Shown: piece after piece, positions 46,297 to 53,118 of the stretch
Numbering within the stretch: position 1 is the stretch's first letter
How the letters are laid out: every line of letters begins with the position of its first letter
Origin: a virus
DNA: 55,401 bases
Virus record (IMG/VR): IMGVR_UViG_3300046096_000381
Coordinates: 1 to 55,401 of that record
Strand: one strand, 5' to 3'
Notes under the pieces: model-generated
Seen by the model: only the letters and a program-made list of their open reading frames with translations
Told to the model about the DNA's origin: nothing
Databases searched by the model: none
Position numbers and translations under genes: made by a program

Positions 46297-46554
46297 ATGC
46301 AAAATCCAACACAATACCTTATCTGCAAACTGCAGGAGGAAGCAGCTGAGGTAATTCAAGCGGTAAGTAAAATCAACCGCTTTGGTGAGCAGAATACTCA
46401 CCCAGATCGCACAACCACAAACAAACAAGAACTAGTAGGCGAGATCGAAGATTTTCTTGCAATTCTCGCAGTTCTTGAACAACTACAATACATTGATCTG
46501 ACCCCAAGTCGTAGCAATATTCTCCAAAAAGCACAAGCACTACTCAAGGGCTAA
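46297..46554 (+). CDS. MazG-like nucleotide pyrophosphohydrolase
   Basis: 85 residues. LQEEAAEVIQAVSK supplies the E-E-x-x-E metal motif and GEIEDFLAIL the second acidic helix of the all-alpha NTP pyrophosphohydrolase fold. May lower (p)ppGpp or cleanse non-canonical dNTPs. A TATAAT box ends 6 nt before the ATG, suggesting leaderless expression. Confidence 0.75.
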   Translation: MQNPTQYLICKLQEEAAEVIQAVSKINRFGEQNTHPDRTTTNKQELVGEIEDFLAILAVLEQLQYIDLTPSRSNILQKAQALLKG

Positions 46555-46610
46555 ATGTCAGAAAGTTTCACACAAATCAAGAAATCATAACCCTAGCTGA
46601 AATTTACACC

Positions 46611-46639
46611 TTGATTTTGATAAAAACCTGTGATATAAT
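46611..46639 (+). promoter_or_regulatory. sigma70-type promoter for the structured RNA
   Basis: TTGATT, 17-bp spacer, TATAAT, just upstream of the rod-shaped RNA. Confidence 0.8.
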
Positions 46640-46645
46640 ATATGT

Positions 46646-46843
46646 AATGATCAGCTAAACAAGATCAAAAGTAAAGTTGTTGTAAACAGCGTATTTCAGA
46701 GAATGTGTGTGTTCCCCTTGCCCCCTGCGGCAATTCAACACACGCACCTTATCGAAATACGGACCTGGTTACTGACAACTTTCTAAATTCATATCATATG
46801 ATCAAAGTACCATACCCACGTTTATTGGGTATTTTTTATTTTT
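46646..46843 (+). ncRNA. Free-standing rod-shaped structured RNA with own promoter and terminator
   Basis: About 46673-46782 folds as one long hairpin: AAAGTTGT/ACAACTTT, GTAAACAG/CTGGTTAC, GTATTTC/GAAATAC, a 6-7 nt bubble, TGTGTGTT/AACACACG and TTGCC/GGCAA around a CCCTGC loop. A terminator (ATACCCA / TGGGTAT plus T-run) ends at 46843. No reading frame. Rod with central bubble recalls 6S RNA; terminal pairing recalls Y RNAs. Identity unknown. Confidence 0.75.
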
Positions 46844-46856
46844 AAAGAATATGTGG

Positions 46857-46862
46857 TATAAT
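46857..46862 (+). promoter_or_regulatory. Extended -10 promoter for the 341-aa protein
   Basis: TGTGGTATAATG: extended -10 with no good -35. The 97-nt leader contains the octamer TTAGGGTC. Confidence 0.55.
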
Positions 46863-46959
46863 GCAAATTTGATAATCCATCCCACCTCCCACCACTGGAC
46901 TCTAGCTGCGATACTTTTTGCAGTTTAGGGTCACATCCCACTAGAGACTTAGGCTCACA

Positions 46960-47985
46960 ATGTACTTTCAAAAACGAGCGGCTACAAGCCAGCTTAACAC
47001 AAAAATCATCACCAGTAATCTAGATTCAATTCCCTGGGACGAAGCCAGCAGAATATACCGTGAAGCAGCTGATACTGCTGAAGCAAACACACTAGAGGCA
47101 GCAAGGGTTGCTTACGACTCTGACTATAATCGCAGACATAAATCTGCGATTATGCTAGCTGGAATTGACGAAACTGAAGCCAGCTACGAGGGGGATCTTG
47201 GCTTAGAGTATAAACCCCCGACATTATCAGAACTACAAAAGCGCAGGCTTCGATCAAAAGCCGGAGGCGAAGCATTGGGTGAATACTTCATCAAGCCCTA
47301 CCACATCAAGAGTTGGGGCCTTCGTCTCCTAGATCAAATTGTTGCAGAGTTCAGCAAGCACAAATTGAACGCCTTAGGGTCGAATGGTACCATTAGCGGA
47401 TTGCAGTACCTCAAAGATAACTTAAACCCTAAGTCGGAGAGAGACATGGGGATTTATAGATTTCTTATGATGGACAAGCGCAGCGACTATTTGGACAAAA
47501 TGGGTTCTGGCGATGCTAAAAAGTACTGCACACTAGTGCCTCTAATTTTATACGCTCACAAGTTATACAACAGCGTAGACTACTCACAGTGGGAGCGAGA
47601 ATCCCTACACTTTGTGGTTAATGAATCACTTTGTGAGTCTATGCTAACAGAAACACCACAGCTTAGTACTGAGCGACTGCTAGCACTTCGTAATATTGGG
47701 CTAATGCAGGCAGGTAAGCCTCGTAGTCCTAGTACTACGTATAGTCTTTACAGGCTGGGTGACACGGAGTTGTCCGACTGCCCTGGTTTGGTTAAGATTA
47801 TGTTATGCCAAACGTGGGCAGCACACCCAAGCAATCGTACTAAGTATATGATTTTAGACCCCATGAACTGGGATAAGATGCCTGTGCCATTAATCGACCC
47901 CGGCATCTTCAAAACTCCTGTTACTGCACTTATGCAGCAGCCCCCTGTACCTAAACCAGCATCTGATGCAGATACTTGGTTATAA
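46960..47985 (+). CDS. Hypothetical protein (341 aa)
   Basis: Mainly helical, with two N-terminal helices (EASRIYREAADTAEANTLEA) and a central region RFLMMDKRSDYLDKMGSGDA. No recognised motif, signal or membrane segment. It is the largest unassigned gene in the plus block and shares its operon with an HTH gene. Confidence 0.65.
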   Translation: MYFQKRAATSQLNTKIITSNLDSIPWDEASRIYREAADTAEANTLEAARVAYDSDYNRRHKSAIMLAGIDETEASYEGDLGLEYKPPTLSELQKRRLRSKAGGEALGEYFIKPYHIKSWGLRLLDQIVAEFSKHKLNALGSNGTISGLQYLKDNLNPKSERDMGIYRFLMMDKRSDYLDKMGSGDAKKYCTLVPLILYAHKLYNSVDYSQWERESLHFVVNESLCESMLTETPQLSTERLLALRNIGLMQAGKPRSPSTTYSLYRLGDTELSDCPGLVKIMLCQTWAAHPSNRTKYMILDPMNWDKMPVPLIDPGIFKTPVTALMQQPPVPKPASDADTWL

Positions 47986-47997
47986 GGAGTACACAAC

Positions 47998-48309
47998 ATG
48001 AAATACACCAAAGAAATCATAGACCGTATGGTAGCTGACTACAAGTCGCAGGTGCCGGTTATGCAGATTGCCCAGCAGCTCGAGCTCCCAGAACGTTCAA
48101 TTATTGCCAAGCTCAGTAGTTTGGGTGTCTATCAAAAAAAGACATATACAAACAAGCGCGGTGAAATCCCAGTTAAAAAGTCTGAACACATCGAAAACAT
48201 CTCAGTGTTACTCGATTGCGACCTGGAATTGCTTGAAAGCTTGGAAAAAGTCAACAAAGTAGTACTTAAGCTGATCGAATCCAAGTTATCCGACCCTAAA
48301 TCTGCGTAA
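47998..48309 (+). CDS. Small helix-turn-helix protein (paralogous family)
   Basis: 103 residues: MKYTKEIIDRMVADYKSQ, then IAQQLELPERSIIAKLSSLGVYQKKTY, linker, and a C-terminal helical module (LLDCDLELLESLEKVNKVVL) like that of the 49.8, 51.0 and 54.7 kb members. The only plus-strand member. Confidence 0.7.
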   Translation: MKYTKEIIDRMVADYKSQVPVMQIAQQLELPERSIIAKLSSLGVYQKKTYTNKRGEIPVKKSEHIENISVLLDCDLELLESLEKVNKVVLKLIESKLSDPKSA

Positions 48310-48313
48310 TCGC

Positions 48314-48352
48314 GCCAAAGCCCACTTAATTTCGGTTAATGTGGGCTTTTTT
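48314..48352 (+). terminator. Rho-independent terminator of the plus-strand block
   Basis: AAAGCCCAC / GTGGGCTTTTTT hairpin 5 nt after the stop codon. Confidence 0.85.
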
Positions 48353-48423
48353 GCGTGTGCACAAATCAGCGTCAATTTAACAGACTTGCCACAACTTAGG
48401 GTCAAGAGTGTTTGAAAATGCAC

Positions 48424-48524
48424 TTGACACAATTGGTTTAACACTAGTATAATTTGGCGCAAGGTTTTGACCACAAATGTTCCGACCAAACAAAAGCCCC
48501 CAAGGCAGCAACGCCTTGGGGGCT
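48424..48524 (+). promoter_or_regulatory. Plus-strand promoter-hairpin cassette 1
   Basis: TTGACA, 18-bp spacer, TATAAT, then TTGGCGC and, 40 nt on, the 12-bp hairpin at 48495-48524. First of five similar cassettes. Confidence 0.7.
48491..48524 (-). terminator. Strong terminator ending the 1.1-kb noncoding transcript
   Basis: 12-bp arms AGCCCCCAAGGC with loop GTTGCT on the minus strand, followed by TTTTG. Confidence 0.85.
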
Positions 48525-49606
48525 CGTGAACACTCTCGAGATTAACCACCGATGACTCAGCAGTTGTGTTTTTATTTGCTCAATTCAGGGGCTTCTAACC
48601 AGGCACCACCTGGAGTATAAAATTTACTGCCCTGACCCTAAATTGCAGCACTGTAGACACCTGTTAGGTTATGGGTGTTGTAGCTAGCAACTGGTGAGAC
48701 TTTAGTATTGGTTCAGGTCTTCACCCCACCACATTTTTAGAGACTTTGGGCTTTGTCAATTTTAAGGACATAGCGTCCACTGTGCGTTTAACGACTGACA
48801 CAGTTTATGGTCGGTGGTTATGCTTCGGGTATTAAGCCCGCCTGCAGCCACAGCTTTTAACGACTTGGGGTCGGCTGGTTGAGGTTTAACGACTTCTAAC
48901 AGCTTAGGGTCGGCTGGTTGAGGTTTTACGACTTGCCACAGCTTAGGGTCGGATCACAGTAACGAGGATCAAGCTCGGGTAGGTAAGTCCACCAGGCTAC
49001 CAAGACCATTTTACGCCGGTACCAGATAAGGCGACAGTTTATATAGTAACTGCTCACTAGGACTACTCATTACATTTCGGTACTAAGCCGTATATGGTTT
49101 TCGCACAATGCCACGTACTAGATTTCAGCCTAGACTCCGTCTGGATTTCACCCTGTATGAGAGGGCTACTAAGCTTCGGGAGCGCGTCAGCATTCAGTTT
49201 TCGGTGGGATCCTTACCCCCAGTTGCTGCAATCGTTGATTTGGGACAATCAAGCAAGACTGCTACGAGACCAGGGGTTTCGCTGAAATTGCATCAGCTCG
49301 TCAGAGGGTTGGTGGGCGGTAGCTAGAGAATTCGGCTACCATTAAGTTGTTATCACAGACTCAGAACTGGACTCATAACACCCATAATAAATTGCTTAGC
49401 AAAGCCTAGGCCGTGGTTGTAGCATTACGACGTTCGCCGATTCGGCCGAATCCTACTAATCGGATTATCTACACGACACTCCTAGCACACCAGGCTAGCA
49501 CTGTCTAAACAATTTATTATAAGCACTAAGGGCTGTGGCTCGGCATCGTATTTGCCCACAATTAAGACGTATCTCAGTCAGTCGAGACCGCTGTCACCCA
49601 ATCTAT
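48491..49606 (-). ncRNA. Candidate large structured noncoding RNA (about 1.1 kb)
   Basis: A gene-free stretch bounded on the right by a good promoter and on the left by a strong terminator, both on the minus strand. No convincing reading frame on either strand. Many local hairpins (CTAGC/GCTAG, AATCC/GGATT, GGTAGC/GCTACC, the palindrome GATTCGGCCGAATC) and repeated motifs: AGTCGTTAAA-type element four times, and CTCAACCAGCCGACCC twice in tandem. Size, phage setting and nearby tRNA cluster recall GOLLD/ROOL-class RNAs; family membership is not shown. Confidence 0.65.
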
Positions 49607-49612
49607 ATATCT

Positions 49613-49641
49613 ATTATACAGTAAATCAACTACACAATCAA
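49613..49641 (-). promoter_or_regulatory. sigma70-type promoter of the 1.1-kb RNA
   Basis: Minus strand: TTGATT, 17-bp spacer, TATAAT. Confidence 0.85.
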
Positions 49642-49782
49642 GTAAAAAATTACACAGTCGTCGCGAACAGGCTGGCCACACAGATGATTGCAATTCAATT
49701 GCTGGTTAGCGAGGTGGGCTGCTGTCGCTGAACAGGCTCGACAAAGATTTTGTCATTTTTAAAGCCTTTCCCGACTGTCTAA
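49640..49782 (-). ncRNA. Small structured RNA with paired ends and own promoter
   Basis: Starts about 7 nt after the TATAAT at 49789. ACAGTCG at 49772-49778 side pairs with CGACTGT at 49654-49660 and is followed by TTTTTT, a terminator-like end. Interior repeats AGCCTGTTCxGCGAC twice. The only frame is 16 codons. Terminal helix plus internal structure is Y-RNA-like in outline only. Confidence 0.6.
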
Positions 49783-49788
49783 GTATAT

Positions 49789-49817
49789 ATTATACTTGAT
49801 TTGGCTGTGAGGATCAA
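49789..49817 (-). promoter_or_regulatory. sigma70-type promoter of the small structured RNA
   Basis: Minus strand: TTGATC, 17-bp spacer, TATAAT. Confidence 0.85.
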
Positions 49818-49848
49818 GCCAATATTTCTTGACCCTCAACCGTGGCAA

Positions 49849-50160
49849 TCAGCCCAGTTTGGCAACCAGTGCCTCAAGCACATCGTGATTGGCTTTTTCC
49901 AGTGATTCAAACACTTCTGGAGCCACGCCACACTTTGCAGCAAGCTGGTCAACCAGCTCGGCTTTCTTCACGCGGTGTTGGCCGGTGGTCCGAGTTTTTG
50001 CCACGTACACACCTTCACGTGAAAGCTTAGCCACTACGCTGCGAACTGTTTTGCCCATGGCTTGGGCGAGTTGTTCCACGGTCTCGCCTTGGGCATAGCC
50101 CGTGACGAGTTGAGCAGTTTGTTCTGCGGTGTAGTTTGTGGGGGTTGCTTTAGTCATCAT
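49849..50160 (-). CDS. Small helix-turn-helix protein (paralogous family)
   Basis: 103 residues: YTAEQTAQLVTGYAQGETVE then QLAQAMGKTVRSVVAKLSRE, GVYVAKT, linker, and a C-terminal helical module PEVFESLEKANHDVLEALVA. Nearly the same recognition helix as the 51.0 and 54.7 kb copies. Own promoter. Confidence 0.72.
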   Translation of the reverse strand: MMTKATPTNYTAEQTAQLVTGYAQGETVEQLAQAMGKTVRSVVAKLSREGVYVAKTRTTGQHRVKKAELVDQLAAKCGVAPEVFESLEKANHDVLEALVAKLG

Positions 50161-50197
50161 ATGTCCTTTGGTTGGTTTCTGCGCTGTTTAAGATATT

Positions 50198-50226
50198 ATT
50201 ATACTGTTAAAAGGGAACATCGTCAA
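50198..50226 (-). promoter_or_regulatory. sigma70-type promoter for the HTH gene
   Basis: Minus strand: TTGACG, 17-bp spacer, TATAAT; overlaps the last codons of the 44-aa gene. Confidence 0.8.
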
Positions 50227-50341
50227 ATTCAAAATTTTCGATCTGTGGATTGGTACACACGAAAATTTCATGACGTTCCGCACCGGCAAATTCATGGAAC
50301 CAGTCGTCCTGAATTTGTGCAAAAAATTCGCTGTCTGTCAT
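50207..50341 (-). CDS. 44-aa acidic peptide ending in an SSB-type tip (DDVPF)
   Basis: MTDSEFFAQIQDDWFHEFAG then IENFEFDDVPF. The last residues match the C-terminal tip (DDDIPF type) by which bacterial SSB binds RecQ, PriA, Exo I and others; the 24.8 kb gene ends FEDDVPF too. It has its own promoter and a GGAGAG ribosome site. A soluble SSB-tail mimic is inferred. Confidence 0.6.
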   Translation of the reverse strand: MTDSEFFAQIQDDWFHEFAGAERHEIFVCTNPQIENFEFDDVPF

Positions 50342-50368
50342 GATCTATTCTCTCCTGTTGATATAATA

Positions 50369-50397
50369 ATTATACAAAACTTTGCAAAAGTGTTCAA
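50369..50397 (-). promoter_or_regulatory. sigma70-type promoter for the 44-aa peptide
   Basis: Minus strand: TTGAAC, 17-bp spacer, TATAAT. Confidence 0.8.
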
Positions 50398-50501
50398 ATC
50401 TAAATTTTCGAACTTGCACTAGACTGGCCACTGGCGCAGAGCGCATCTTAGATTTTGCACTTGAAAAGCTTTTCCACTGGCGCAGCATGAATATGCGTGC
50501 A

Positions 50502-50538
50502 TACTTTTGTTTTCAAATTGGTTTGAGGAACAAAAGTA
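50502..50538. repeat. Hairpin copy of the ACTTTTGTT element
   Basis: TACTTTTGTT / AACAAAAGTA inverted repeat preceded by TGGCGCAG, like the cassette hairpins but without a good promoter; probably a decayed cassette. Confidence 0.6.
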
Positions 50539-50585
50539 CACATGTTGCACAAAAACAACGAAGTTGTAACAGTTTGTAAATTTCC

Positions 50586-50676
50586 TTGACATGGGTTGCA
50601 TTTGTGTGGTATAATTTTGGCGCAGCAAAATGTAATACTTTTGTTTGCAATTTGGTTTGGCAAACAAAAGTATTAC
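50586..50676 (+). promoter_or_regulatory. Plus-strand promoter-hairpin cassette 2
   Basis: TTGACA, 18-bp spacer, TGTGGTATAATTTTGGCGC, then a perfect 17-bp hairpin GTAATACTTTTGTTTGC (50632-50648 / 50660-50676). Reads against the minus-strand gene at 50722. Confidence 0.75.
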
Positions 50677-50696
50677 AAAAATTTTTGACAAAATAA

Positions 50697-50716
50697 AACC
50701 CCGATTAATCGGGGTT
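50697..50716 (-). terminator. Terminator after the 81-aa gene
   Basis: Palindrome AACCCCGATTAATCGGGGTT followed on the minus strand by TTATTTT. Confidence 0.8.
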
Positions 50717-50721
50717 GGTTA

Positions 50722-50967
50722 TTAAATTAATGCGGATCGGGGGATTTTGATTAATTGATTCAAATAATCAATTTCCCATTCATAGTGCTGGAAAATCTCA
50801 TAATCATAATCTCCAGTAAAATCGCACAGATAATCAACCGCACGATTAATATAATCTGGCCTGATTTGTTCAAACGTCCAGCCATTATATTCTTGGGGAT
50901 TAATTCCAATTTGAGCAAATGTCAAAATCACGGGTTTATCAGCAAAACTTGGCAAGTCGAAAAGCAT
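50722..50967 (-). CDS. Hypothetical protein (81 aa)
   Basis: AAAGGA site before ATG 50967. Ile/Tyr/Asp-rich (DYINRAVDYLCDFTGDYDYE), AT-rich codons. Function unknown. Confidence 0.6.
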   Translation of the reverse strand: MLFDLPSFADKPVILTFAQIGINPQEYNGWTFEQIRPDYINRAVDYLCDFTGDYDYEIFQHYEWEIDYLNQLIKIPRSALI

Positions 50968-50984
50968 TTTGGTTTCCTTTAAAA

Positions 50985-51002
50985 ATGGGGGCTAGCCCCC
51001 AT
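50985..51002 (-). terminator. Terminator after the HTH gene
   Basis: ATGGGGGC/GCCCCCAT palindrome followed on the minus strand by TTTTT. Confidence 0.8.
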
Positions 51003-51008
51003 TATACA

Positions 51009-51335
51009 TCAAATTGGCTTAGAATTAGCCAATGCGCCGAAAATCTTTTCCAATGCCGTTTTATTGGCTTTTGTAAGACTTTCGATTTCCGATTCAGTCA
51101 TTTTGAGAATCGCGCCGATAGCGTCAGCGTGTGCATCCTTTTTGACTACTGCCGCCCCAGTTTTTGAAACGTAAGTTTTAGCTTTGTAGACACCTTCACG
51201 GCTCAATTTTGCGACAATCGAACGGACAGTTTTGCCCAATTTTTCAGCGATTGCTTCGGTGGTAACGCCAGCCTGATAATCGGCCACGATTTGGGCAGTT
51301 TGTTCGGCAGTGTAGTTTACAGTTTTTGCAGTCAT
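51009..51335 (-). CDS. Small helix-turn-helix protein (paralogous family)
   Basis: 108 residues. MTAKTVNYTAEQTAQIVADY start, EAIAEKLGKTVRSIVAKLSR recognition region, GVYKAKTYVSKTG linker and a C-terminal module MTESEIESLTKANKTALEKI. Closest relative is the 54.7 kb copy, to which most residues are identical. Confidence 0.75.
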   Translation of the reverse strand: MTAKTVNYTAEQTAQIVADYQAGVTTEAIAEKLGKTVRSIVAKLSREGVYKAKTYVSKTGAAVVKKDAHADAIGAILKMTESEIESLTKANKTALEKIFGALANSKPI

Positions 51336-51377
51336 TTTGATTTCCTAGTGTGTTGTGTTGTTGAAGATTCTATTATA

Positions 51378-51515
51378 TCACAGATTTTTCAGTCTGAGCA
51401 TAATTTTTTGGAAAAATTCGCTTTTTAACAGTTGGTCGAGTTTTTCCTGCGGATTGTACCATTCGCCCGTTTTGCGATCTTGTACAAGTTTGGGGGTTTG
51501 TGTGTTTTTGTCCAT
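51378..51515 (-). CDS. Small basic protein (45 aa)
   Basis: MDKNTQTPKLVQDRKTGEWY then LLKSEFFQKIML. A TATAAT box ends 6 nt before the ATG, so the message may be leaderless. Function unknown. Confidence 0.5.
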   Translation of the reverse strand: MDKNTQTPKLVQDRKTGEWYNPQEKLDQLLKSEFFQKIMLRLKNL

Positions 51516-51583
51516 GATGAAATTATAACACAGGATTGTGTTGTTTTTTAAACACACACAAAAAATAAGTTATTAAAAAAACC

Positions 51584-51699
51584 TTGACACGGGCACAATT
51601 TATATGATAAAATTGGCGCCGCCAGAAACAAAAGTATTCATTTTTGGCCGTGAGTACTTTTGTTTGCAGACGCAAAAAAGCCCCTTTCGGGGCATTTTA
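51584..51699 (+). promoter_or_regulatory. Plus-strand promoter-hairpin cassette 3 with bidirectional terminator
   Basis: TTGACA, 18-bp spacer, TAAAAT, TTGGCGC, then hairpin AAACAAAAGTA / TACTTTTGTTT (51626-51665), then GCCCC-TTTC-GGGGC at 51680-51693 with T-rich flanks on both strands. Predicts an RNA of about 80 nt. The same terminator closes the minus-strand SemiSWEET gene. Confidence 0.7.
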
Positions 51700-51945
51700 T
51701 TTTTGTGGCTTTATTTTATAATAAACGATTATTGAAATAAATATAATGTTGGCCGTGTAATTGAATATAAGGGGCCAGTGCCATTTTGGAATAACATAAA
51801 CAATTGTAAATAATTCCCCCACGCCCCACATAATCAAAAATCCCCAAGTTAATCCAGCCGACGATTTTGTTCGATAAGATTCTATTGCCTGCGGTAATCC
51901 GCAAAATGCCAATAATATGCCACCAATCCAGCCGATATATTCCAT
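51697..51945 (-). CDS. SemiSWEET / PQ-loop membrane transporter
   Basis: 82 residues, three transmembrane helices: YIGWIGGILLAFCGLPQAIE (PQ motif), then TWGFLIMWGVGELFTIVY and FNYTANIIFISIIVYY (conserved Asn). Half-size sugar transporters dimerise. In phages the role is unknown, perhaps substrate flux or membrane perturbation. Coupled by TAATG to the small gene upstream. Confidence 0.82.
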   Translation of the reverse strand: MEYIGWIGGILLAFCGLPQAIESYRTKSSAGLTWGFLIMWGVGELFTIVYVIPKWHWPLIFNYTANIIFISIIVYYKIKPQK

Positions 51946-52058
51946 TATATAATCCCCGTGACAGTTTGAATTTGAAAAGGCTTTTTATCTATTCGAGATT
52001 CTAGCCGCTTATCATCCATTAAGTGCAAACATAATGCGATAATCCAAAAGATTTTCAT
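51945..52058 (-). CDS. Small peptide with N-terminal hydrophobic segment (37 aa)
   Basis: MKIFWIIALCLHLMDDKRLE..., stop overlaps the SemiSWEET ATG (TAATG). Possibly a leader or coupling peptide. Hairpin AATCGGGG/CCCCGATT lies at its upstream side (52068-52091). Confidence 0.45.
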   Translation of the reverse strand: MKIFWIIALCLHLMDDKRLESRIDKKPFQIQTVTGII

Positions 52059-52094
52059 TTTGATATAATCGGGGATTTCTCCCCGATTATCTAT

Positions 52095-52793
52095 TTATTT
52101 TGCTGCAAACCAATCTTTTGTTTGAAAATCACGCCATGAATATGGCTTAACATTATCTTGCCAACCGCGTTTTTTGATAATGGTTTTCAAAATCGGCAAT
52201 TCAAAATCGCGTGCATCTTCCAATGCGGTATGCGGTTCTTTGATAAACTCGCCATTAATAAAACCGCAAACGATTTCAGCATTAGTTTGAAAAGTCATAT
52301 TACCATTTTGGGTGACTTTATTAAATGCGTGATTTTGAAGGGCAAAATTACGATAATCTTTTTTATTGCAGATATTACCAACGGCGGCTTGCCAAAGGCA
52401 AAATTCACCATTAAAACCCGACAAATCAATGCCAGTATTAAGGCATTTTGATTTGTCAAATGCGAGATTATAAGCGGTCAATTGTGGGTTATATTTACCA
52501 ATTGCTTGATTAATCCATTTATTAATGGCATTTACAGAAGCAACCATTCGAGTGCCATTATCCAGCATTTGAATATAATTGGCTTTGCGTTTTTCAAGGC
52601 CACCATACCCCCAAATATCATTGGCCGCTTTATCATGAAACAACTCATGCGTGCCATAATGACCGGCAACAAGTACCGCGCATTGGTTATAAATTTTGCC
52701 CTCACGATCAACGATTATCATGGCAAAATCGGCGACTGTATCGGCCATTGTGGTTTCAGTGTCAAGAATACAGAAAAATTGTTTTTTAGCCAT
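52095..52793 (-). CDS. DEDDh 3'-5' exonuclease (DnaQ/RNase T-like)
   Basis: 232 residues. Exo I FCILDTETT, Exo II LTAYNLAFDKS and Exo III EPHTALEDARDFELPIL (His-x4-Asp). Stand-alone proofreading or RNA/DNA trimming exonuclease; a role in tRNA 3' maturation like RNase T is possible. AT-rich codons. Confidence 0.87.
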   Translation of the reverse strand: MAKKQFFCILDTETTMADTVADFAMIIVDREGKIYNQCAVLVAGHYGTHELFHDKAANDIWGYGGLEKRKANYIQMLDNGTRMVASVNAINKWINQAIGKYNPQLTAYNLAFDKSKCLNTGIDLSGFNGEFCLWQAAVGNICNKKDYRNFALQNHAFNKVTQNGNMTFQTNAEIVCGFINGEFIKEPHTALEDARDFELPILKTIIKKRGWQDNVKPYSWRDFQTKDWFAAK

Positions 52794-52902
52794 TTGGTTC
52801 TCATTACCGGAGACTGCCGGAATTCGCAGGTTTTCGCTTTATCGCGTCAACAAGGTTATTATATCACGATTTTTTCAAAAACCGTGAAAATAAAAAATTA
52901 TT

Positions 52903-53118
52903 TTAAAAAAAGTTGTTGTAAATTCCCAACAAGTTGGCAACAAAAAATGTGCCATTAAGTACACCCAGCGAACGGTCGCGGCGAACAAAAGCAACTGTTA
53001 GCCAAGCCAGTGACCCTAAAGTGAACAAAACGTAGCCAATTTGAAAACTCGCGTTTGCAACTGCAAACGAGCCAACGATTGAAACTGTAGTGCCAAACCA
53101 AGAAATAAAAGTAATCAT
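52903..53118 (-). CDS. Small membrane protein (71 aa)
   Basis: Three short hydrophobic segments: SWFGTTVSIVGSFAVANA, GYVLFTLGSLAWLTVAFV, and the C-terminal FFVANLLGIYNNFF. Similar in layout to small PnuC/PQ-loop-like phage membrane proteins. ATG overlaps the protease stop. Confidence 0.65.
   Translation of the reverse strand: MITFISWFGTTVSIVGSFAVANASFQIGYVLFTLGSLAWLTVAFVRRDRSLGVLNGTFFVANLLGIYNNFF

Noticed and set aside
48540-49600. Plus-strand frames of 60-75 codons inside the 1.1-kb noncoding region
   Set aside because: No ribosome sites, low-complexity composition, and they lie in a stretch with strong RNA structure on the other strand.
50755-50982. Plus-strand product of cassette 2
   Set aside because: The frame lacks a ribosome site and is antisense to a well-supported minus-strand gene.
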